Part shown: positions 56,401 to 64,000 of the stretch, in pieces
Position numbering within the stretch: position 1 is the stretch's first letter
How the letters are laid out: the number at the start of each line of letters is the position of its first letter
Assembly (NCBI GenBank): GCA_965644295.1
Contig: CBFFRP010000151.1
Coordinates: forward strand, 1 to 64,000
Origin: Paraphysomonas bandaiensis
Taxonomy: Eukaryota > Chrysophyceae
DNA: 64,000 nt
Direction of reading: 5' to 3'
Made by a program: the position numbers and the translations under genes
Notes under the pieces: generated by a model
Databases searched by the model: none
What the model was told of the DNA's origin: nothing
Seen by the model: only the letters and a program-made list of their open reading frames with translations

Positions 56401-59400
56401 GCATTTGGATGAACTCATCACTGAGATAGAGGCCTTTGCAATGGAGCAGGGAGTAGGGTTAATGGATGTTGTACAGGGTGACGAGAGCACGATGTGCAGT
56501 AAAAAAGGTCCGAATCAATTGGAGACTGCTGAGCTCACATTGGTTAGTGCATGTTACGCTGCGTCTAGCACAAAATTTGCAACCATCACGAGAGCAGTTA
56601 CAAGGCTGGAAAACTGCGGGCACATTCTCTTCTGGACAATGGCAGCACTTAACACTACCGCATTCTCCGTCTCGCCAGCAGGGGAGTCGATTGAAGTTAA
56701 CTTGATTGAGATGCCACGACTGAAACTGAATTTTCACGAGAAAATGGACGAAAATGGGGTAAACCGACTCTACTCACTAGATCATTCCCATCTGTTCGTT
56801 TCAAACTTCCGGAGTGATTTAACTAACCGTCTGATGACTGGTCTTCCTCACTCTTTGATGATGTCATCGTCGAACCACGAGCTTCATATTTTGGTGCCTG
56901 CTGTCGATCCAGTTCGTCCACGCATCGCCTCCAGCCCCTTCACTACAGAACTGGTTATGAATCGCAATATGGCTGAGGAGTGGAACGCCTCACTCGATAC
57001 ATTCTACTACTTATATCCCATTCATGTCTCTTTATCGTTTCTTTTTTCGCCCACACTCTCATCAGCGTTGTATATGTTGTTGGTGCGCTTTCTGAATCGA
57101 AATTATGAGGAGGTGTTTCGCCTTGCAAGCACCATTGGGACGGACACAGAGCTGTCTCCCGAGGAAAAACTCATATTTCACACTCTAGGGAGGTCTAATA
57201 GTGACAGTCACCCCGATGCCCATGCCTGTCGCCTCAAGATATCTTATGTGACCATGGATGCGCCAATTAATTGTCCGTGGGACTTGACGCGCCAATGTAG
57301 TCGGTATATCACCAAACTGACGCATATTAGCTTGGTCTGCCGATTGACGCTTGAAGAGGAGTATATGCTACTGCAGAGATGTATATGTGACTCTAGTGAT
57401 CCGCGATTCTACGACATGGAGGGAAAACCCCTCTATACTCTTTATGAGGTGACTTTGGTGAAAAATCGGAAGCATTATCTGGAAGCGATGTTTGGAGGGC
57501 ATGGTCAAGCAGCAGTTTTCACTGTACCTCGAGAAAAGGGCACACGGTGGACGGTTGATCGCAATATGACGGCTTTCATGTGCGATCCAGACAGCTATGC
57601 TTCTATGGAAGTGCAGTACGCAGCTCCAGCTCAGTTGTCTGGTCATGCACTTTTGGAAGTGGTACATCGCTTTTGGTCAGGTCAAGAGGACTCTACTGGG
57701 TTGTACAGTAAGATGGGATTTCTGTTTATTTACGAATTACTAACTGGTACCAAAACTGCCAAGCTGCTAAACCAAGATGTGTCTCGCTCACTGGCTATAT
57801 TTTTATTGGAAATGTTGGCAGACAAAGACCAAGAAACTTTATTGCCGTCCATTCTATCACTGATGTGCCGAGTTCCTTATTTAGCGGGTATGATGCCAAA
57901 GTACAGCGATAACAGAACCTTTAAAAATATTACAGTTAAAGCCTATGCAGATGATAGAGACCCCATCAGTCCATTGGGATCATTGCTTTTACAGTGCCTA
58001 CAGGTACTGCAGATGCAAATATCAAACGTGATGGTGGACCACGAACAGTGGACGGGTCATCCCAACGAGGCGCCGACTACATGTGTAGTTCTAACGGAGA
58101 AGCAGCTGACGTGGACAGTCCCTAGTCTCACTGATTTCTCGTGCTCACGAAGGGTGTTGTCTGAGATCAAAACGCTGAATCAGGCCCTTATCCTGAGCCA
58201 GTCAGAGCTCAATGACTTTGCAGGTTATCCTCTGGCTCCTGTTGGAGTGTCGCATTACACGTCTTTTGTTTCTCGGGAAGAGAGTGGGCTACCTATGATT
58301 GATACAGAACTTCCATTCGATGTGTCAAAACACAGCCAAGCGAAGACCGCTGTTGCCGTCTCTATGATATCACGCCTCAAGAAGGACGTGAAAGAGTATG
58401 CAGATTCTCAGAACTCAGGCGTAGTTCCTAAGTGCGCTTTCCTTACTGATGCCTATCAGGCACTGGGTATGATTGCCCCTAGTAAGTCCGTTTTAACTAG
58501 CATGGATACAAGCAACGGGTCACAACTTCTATCTAGACAGTCCCTTGCTGACTTGATTAAAGATATAGAAGCACTCAGGAAGCAGGATGAAGAATATGTA
58601 CAAAATGCTCTTGCTTGGCTCACTGAAAATGCCAATGCTGTACACCCCACTTACTCAGAATGCGAGAACGAGGAATTGGAAAAACGTAAGCTTTGTTTCC
58701 TTTTGAGGCGATTTTGTCGTTTGGAGGCATCCATATGGCTAGAGTTTTTATTTGGAAGCGTGCTTTCTTCCACTCAATTTGCTGATTTGTCTCGTTTGAA
58801 CCCGTTTGTGACCGATGATACTGTAGACAGCATTACTGATGTGATTGTAGCAACAGTGCTCCACGCCAATAGAATAAGTCACGCTAACAGATGTATTTTG
58901 GATGCACGTGAGTTAGATAAGACTCTTGCTGATATTGAACGAATTAAGATGTCCGGTGCCTTAAAATCCACTCATAGTGACGATATTGAAAGTTCCCAGA
59001 AGATTTTTGAGCTTCGCGCAGCGTTGTCGCTGAAAGATGAGTCCTTAAGCCGAAATCTCAATATGGAGAGGCACTATGTGGACAAGAAAGCAGTGGTCGG
59101 CGGGGAAGAGAAGCGACAGCGCGTAGAGATGACTTATGATCCTCGTTTTCTCTTGTTTGAGTTCACTTGGAGTATCCTCCTACGCAAGTCACAGGTAAGC
59201 TTACCTGCGGATGTTTGATGTACGCTGTTTGTAAATCTTCGTATAGGTAGAGATCGTGAACGAGTATATGTCAAACATTTCCCAGGGAGTCAGCACTGTG
59301 AAGCAGATGATCATGGGTGCCGGTAAAATATGTCTTGAACTAGTTTGCTATATATCTTATCGAAATTAATGCCGTAGGCAAGACAACTATAGTATGTCCT

Positions 59401-62400
59401 CTCTTAACTCTCATGCTTGGAGATGGGAAAAACCTAGTGGTGCAAGTGGTCCCCCCTGCACTGCTTGAGCTTAGTCGTACAGTTATGCGATCTACTTTTT
59501 CTTCCATTATGCACAAGCGGGTATTTACTCTCAACTTCGATCGGTCGTCCGAGGCGGATCCTACTATATACAAGAAGCTCTGTAGCTCGATTTCCTCGAG
59601 GGGGGTTGTTATTACTACACCGACGACAATAAAGAGTATGATGTTAAAATTTATGGAGTGGATGTACGTACTCAATGATCGGAACAGTCCGAGGTCAGCT
59701 CTCATGGAGGCGGACTGCCAGGTAATGTATGCATGAAGTATGTTTCAAATCTGGTGATATACATGTTTCCACCTATGTAGGAACTTGGGAGAGTACTTAA
59801 ACTTTTTCGGGACGCTATTCTCATAATGGACGAAGTTGATCTGATTCTTCACCCAATGAAGAGCGAATTAAATTTCCCAATTGGTAGTTTGTCGTATCAA
59901 AATACAAAAGTATATGACAACTATGCTGTTTAGGGGATCGCCTGGAGCTTGACTACAGTCCTCAACGCTGGCAGATGCCCATTCATTTGATGGATGCAGT
60001 CTTTTATGCAGAACACGACCGTATATCCGTGGGGTTTAAGCAGTCCTCACGTGCTCTGGGAATTTTGGAGCGGCTGAAAGCGACGGTTGCGAAAGGATAT
60101 CAGTCTCGGGCATTACAACGCAATCCTCACATCGTTCTTCTCAACACCGAGTGGTACCACAACATCTTAAAGCCTTTAATGGCTGAGTGGTTGTACATGT
60201 GGATTGAGACCCAGCATATAGCTTCTATCAGTGAAGCACAAACTATACAATACCTTCTTGAAGGTGCTACGACATCATATAACTCCCACCTTGCGAAGAT
60301 AGTGGAGTGTAATGTCTCACATGAGCACAAGAAAATGCTCAATTTGGGTCGTGACTGGTTGTTAAGTTACTTACCGCACGTTCTGCAAAAGATTGACCGC
60401 GTCTCATACGGGCTACTAAACAAAGGAGACTATGAGCGCGCTATCAAGTTAGACCCACACATGCCTCGAACGAGGGCTAAGCTGGCGATCCCTTTTGTAG
60501 GAAAAGATGTTCCGTCAAAGTCTTCCGAATTCGCTCACCCTGATGTCATTATTGGTCTAACCATTCTTGCCTATCGGTACAACTTACCTCCGTGTTTTAA
60601 AATCACTAACGTGTCTTTGTGCTGTTGTTAATGTAGATATGAGGGGTTACGTTGGACGGACTTTGAAGACATCATATCCAATCTCAGATCCACCATGACC
60701 AAAGAAATTGGTCCTTTCAAGCTTCGCAAGTCGAGTTTGCGGTACAGTGGATGGGTGAAAGATGCAGGTGGGTGCGTTAAGGGTGAGTATACAACTAGCG
60801 GGGATATGGGTCTGTCTGCTGAAGGCGATAGGGTGTCGATAAAAGGGGAGTACAATGTGGAGAACGAAGTTGTACCGCTGCGACTTCTAAAACGGTCCAA
60901 TGAGGAGCAGATGAAGAAGTTGTACAGTTTGTTACAAAACCACCCCGACACTATACACTTCTACCTGGAAAACTTTATTTTCCCCGCGCACATGGATAGC
61001 AAGGTGCTCAAACTTTCTGCTGCTGGGCAAGAGCTAGGGGGAGAGATGTTATTTAAAAAGCGCATTGGGTTCTCAGGTTCTAGACATGTATTACATACGT
61101 TTATCTACCTGACGCATGAATACGATGTAGGTACACCGTCTGATTTACTCCCGGTAGAGCTAGGCCGGTGTGGTTATGAGAAGGGATCTGATGGACAAAT
61201 GATACACGTCATGACTTCTCCTTTGGTTTGTTCATTTGAGATAGTACCTCTTTCGTGGTCGCCAAAATCCATCCTCCACCGCATTTGTACAGCATCTGAT
61301 GACATGCGCTTCCACGCACTGATCGACACAGGAGCTTTAATTACAGGTATTGGTAATGTACGCGAATCGTAACTATGCTGAAGATATCGTTGTATTCAGG
61401 CATGACCAATCTAGAGGTTGCCACTTTTCTACTGCATAATGGAATGCCTTGGTGTGAAGGAGTGGTGTTCCTGGACGACTATGACAGGAAGATGGTGCTC
61501 GTACGATCTACTGGCAGAGTCCTTAAGATGGCTCAATGTGGCATACCAGCTGAACAGCGGTTCGCATTCTATGACCAGGTACCAGATATTTGATAAATTG
61601 TTAGAGTACCGGCTTATTTGTGTCTTCAGGTTCACACAACAGGAATGGATATTCAACATACTCTTAATGCAAGAGCAGTCTTGACTCTCTCTAAAGACAT
61701 GGTATGACAATTGTACATGCTATCAGTAATTTTTTCTACTCTGTAATGACTGTATCAGGTGTTTCGAGACTATGCTCAGGGTGCGTATAGAATGCGTGGC
61801 ATTAACAAGGGACAGAAGATTCACGTTATGGTCATACCGGAGGTGTGCGATCTTATTAGCCGAGAACTGGCCAAGATAGGCGTACAATCAAAGATTTTAG
61901 AGGCCGTGCATCGTTTATCCCCACGATCAGATGAGCACGTCCTGTCAACCTGCTTCGGTGTGGAAGATGTCCGACAAGTACTGCGGGACATTAATGCCTG
62001 GCTGGTCATAAATTCGATGCGTTCAGAGAGAGTTCAATTCAACCAGCTGTGCATTCAGAATGTATCAAATGTTTGGCGCAAGAAAGCATACGCAGTGCTG
62101 TTAGAAAACCACAAACGCTTTTCTGTTGATGAAATACCAGACCCAGCCTCTGAGGAGGCTAAATCACTGGATGTTTTTTGTGAAGCGATTAATTTCAACT
62201 TGAATGCGATGGTCCCGTCACCTACTCCATTTGCAGATAGCATCACTCGTCGTGTTGAAGAGCATGCCTCCTTTATTCCAGAAGGCGCTCAACACGAAGT
62301 CGTGAAGGGAGTACTGGATCTAATTGCTCTTTCAGGAGGTGGAAATGAGTTTGACGAGGAAGAAGATAAAGCTCGTCTGTTGGGAGCAGAAATGGTTCAG

Positions 62401-64000
62401 GAGCAGGAGCAAGAGAGAGAACAGCAGCAAGAGCAGGAACAAGAACAGGAGATTGAGATTGAAAAATATGTGGATCTCGCCTACTCTAGAGACCATGAGG
62501 AACAGATACCATGGCTATTTTCTTCTCTTGCTAGTCCAGTGTTTGCTCGGGAAGATGGGGGAAAATTAATTTCTACTGGACATCCGGAGCAGTTCTATCC
62601 AGCTTCGTCCTTCAAATTGATTAAAAGAGAACCTCTGATGTTTCCCCATAATATGCTGGTCTCGAGTAACTACTTCAATCTGCGATGGTCGGGAGCTCGC
62701 CGTATCAAGAATATTATCATGACTTTAGAATGGGTGCCGAAAGTAGAAAGTCTTCATCCTCGCGTGGTCTCTTTAGAGCCCCTTTCAGATTCGCAAGAAA
62801 TTGCACTTATGACTGCACTCTCGTTGTTTGATACAGAAGGGAAAGGATCGCTCACTTTGTCGGAACTTACTCAGGTGTGGATATTTTTCTTACCTATACT
62901 GTGATTGTTAATATTGCGTTATTGTTTCCTATTCATAGGTACTGAAGGCATCAGGGCATTATTCGGGCATGTCAAGTGGCTACCTTGAAGCCTTGTTGAA
63001 AGAATATGGGTATACCTATGACGAGTCCGGTGCCTCTTCTCTACATATATCTCTGGAGGTTATGCGTGATTTGCTCACGAAAGGTCGTCTCTCCCGTGTG
63101 CAAGAGGGACGTAGGGTGGTTGCCGTATCTCTAGCCGAGGCCGAGACAATCCGTCGCATTTTGCACTTAAAGAACGGGCATAATTTTAGTTCTATTTCTG
63201 CAGGTCTCTCATCTAGTGGCTGTAATAGCTGGAATATCGATGGGTCAAATGTTGCTGTTGCCCTGCGTTGTATATCTGCTGGTAACATTGTTACCGACAA
63301 ATCGACCAATTTCATAAGTGCCGAGGAGACCGGTGATTTCGATGGCGAAACTTATCCATATACTACACTATCAGCTTATGAATCCTTTAGGTTCCTCAAC
63401 TGCGATATGTTTTTCTCAGAGAAGTCTCTCAATATTCTTTTGCGTGCCTTACATTCGACCAGTAAACGGCAGCGTAAGCACTTTTTCAAGAACATTCTCA
63501 TGTGTCGTAGGCGAATGACGAAGAAGTGGAACACCTCCCCCATTGCTAAAGTATTCACTCTCTCAGATCAGTTTGGTATGCTCAAGCAGCGAGCACTATC
63601 AGCAAGCCTCGCAAGCGCCATAAAGCGCAGCGGTCTTTTGTTGTATGATGCTTTTTGCAAGTTCGATTATTCCCACAATGGGTTTTTGACTCCTGGAGAG
63701 GTGTGGGGCGGATTTGACTACCTGGGTATTGATATGACAGCTGCTGACGTGTTGGATTTCGTCAATGCGGCTGACAGTGATAGGGACGGTTTGCTTAGCT
63801 TCCGGGAGTTTGTAGATGTCCTTCAGGACCCTGATAAGGTTCAAGATATCGATGGTACTTTTTCTGTTGGTGGAGTAGTGAGTCCTTCAGGGATAGGTAG
63901 TAATTTGAAGTCGGAGGACAATGAAATGATGGATGATATTGCCATGGGCTCTCCGGCTATGCAACGACAAGTGTCATTGACCCCAGTGGTTCCAAAAGGG
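50413..64000 (+). CDS. Giant DUF3638/DUF3645 protein with P-loop and EF-hands (3' end beyond window)
   Basis: Seventeen exons fit in frame from ATG 50413 (50413-50454, 50505-50564, 50615-50672, 50726-50964, 51029-51105, 51209-51611, 51661-54346, 54402-59194, 59247-59322, 59378-59721, 59781-59883, 59934-60576, 60637-61346, 61400-61578, 61630-61701, 61759-62874, 62939 to the edge), 4,221 codons so far. An acidic N-terminus precedes a beta-rich region (LYCRLP/GVGIFGEVG) that may be LamG-like. The DUF3638 block carries KQMIMGAGKTT (Walker A; fungal relatives have NMGEGK) and ILIMDEVD (Walker B), followed by DUF3645 with ILAYRYEGLRW, TGMDIQHTLNARAV and FRDYAQGAYRMRGI. So it looks like a helicase/SecA-like ATPase core. 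Gln/Glu-rich coiled coil (62390-62460) follows. EF-hand loops are DTEGKGSLTLSE, DYSHNGFLTPGE and DSDRDGLLSFRE, the last two paired, suggesting calcium control. The substrate is unknown. Exon junctions were set by eye. Confidence 0.9.

Overview
The window is nuclear DNA of a unicellular, flagellated eukaryote, probably a protist of the stramenopile/alveolate/rhizarian (SAR) type; I cannot name the species. Evidence: genes carry many short GT-AG introns (about 41-300 bp, mostly 50-70), the standard code fits (TAA, TAG and TGA all end genes), a near-complete meckelin (TMEM67) implies a cilium with a transition zone, and CPWDE-type ankyrin repeats, an FG-GAP/multi-pass receptor and a DUF3638/DUF3645 giant protein are typical of protists. 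Intergenic DNA is AT-rich and full of tetranucleotide arrays and small interspersed repeats.

Layout. 1-4206: part of a 27-bp satellite (about 155 units, running off the left edge) with higher-order structure. 4.2-11.3 kb: low-complexity DNA, an SDR-like membrane protein gene (minus), an intronless unknown gene at 8317 (plus), a decayed CPWDE ankyrin gene and structured noncoding DNA. 11.9-14.5 kb: a RING-CH + FHA protein. 15.3-17 kb: 3' remnant of a Ty1/copia element; its solo LTR lies at 22.45 kb. 19.8-20.5 kb: a secreted Hint-domain protein. 20.7-25.8 kb: nested short inverted-repeat elements and a multi-exon gene of unknown function. 27.0-29.6 kb: FG-GAP receptor-like membrane protein. 31.4-33.2 kb: integrase relic, ankyrin pseudogene, (CATA)n array. 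33.5-34.9 kb: a stand-alone N-terminal half of pyruvate phosphate dikinase. 36.0-39.2 kb: meckelin. 40.3-41.2 kb: secreted unknown protein. 42-44 kb: decamer array, long foldback palindrome and (CATA)n array. 44.1-46.6 kb: ABCF3/GCN20-type ABC ATPase. 47.7-49.3 kb: short ferroxidase-like multicopper-oxidase relative. 50.4 kb to the right edge: the first 4,221 codons of a 17+ exon DUF3638/DUF3645 gene with P-loop and EF-hands, open at the edge.

The genes do not form a pathway; they are independent eukaryotic transcription units. Three patterns cross the window: a ~149-bp terminal-inverted-repeat element in seven copies, five of them in gene 5' flanks; (CATA)n arrays between or just upstream of genes; and an AT-rich start in nearly every gene before composition becomes balanced. 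Four proteins (SDR-like, PPDK-like, ferroxidase-like and, as decayed genes, the ankyrin proteins) look like enzymes or scaffolds that have lost key parts.
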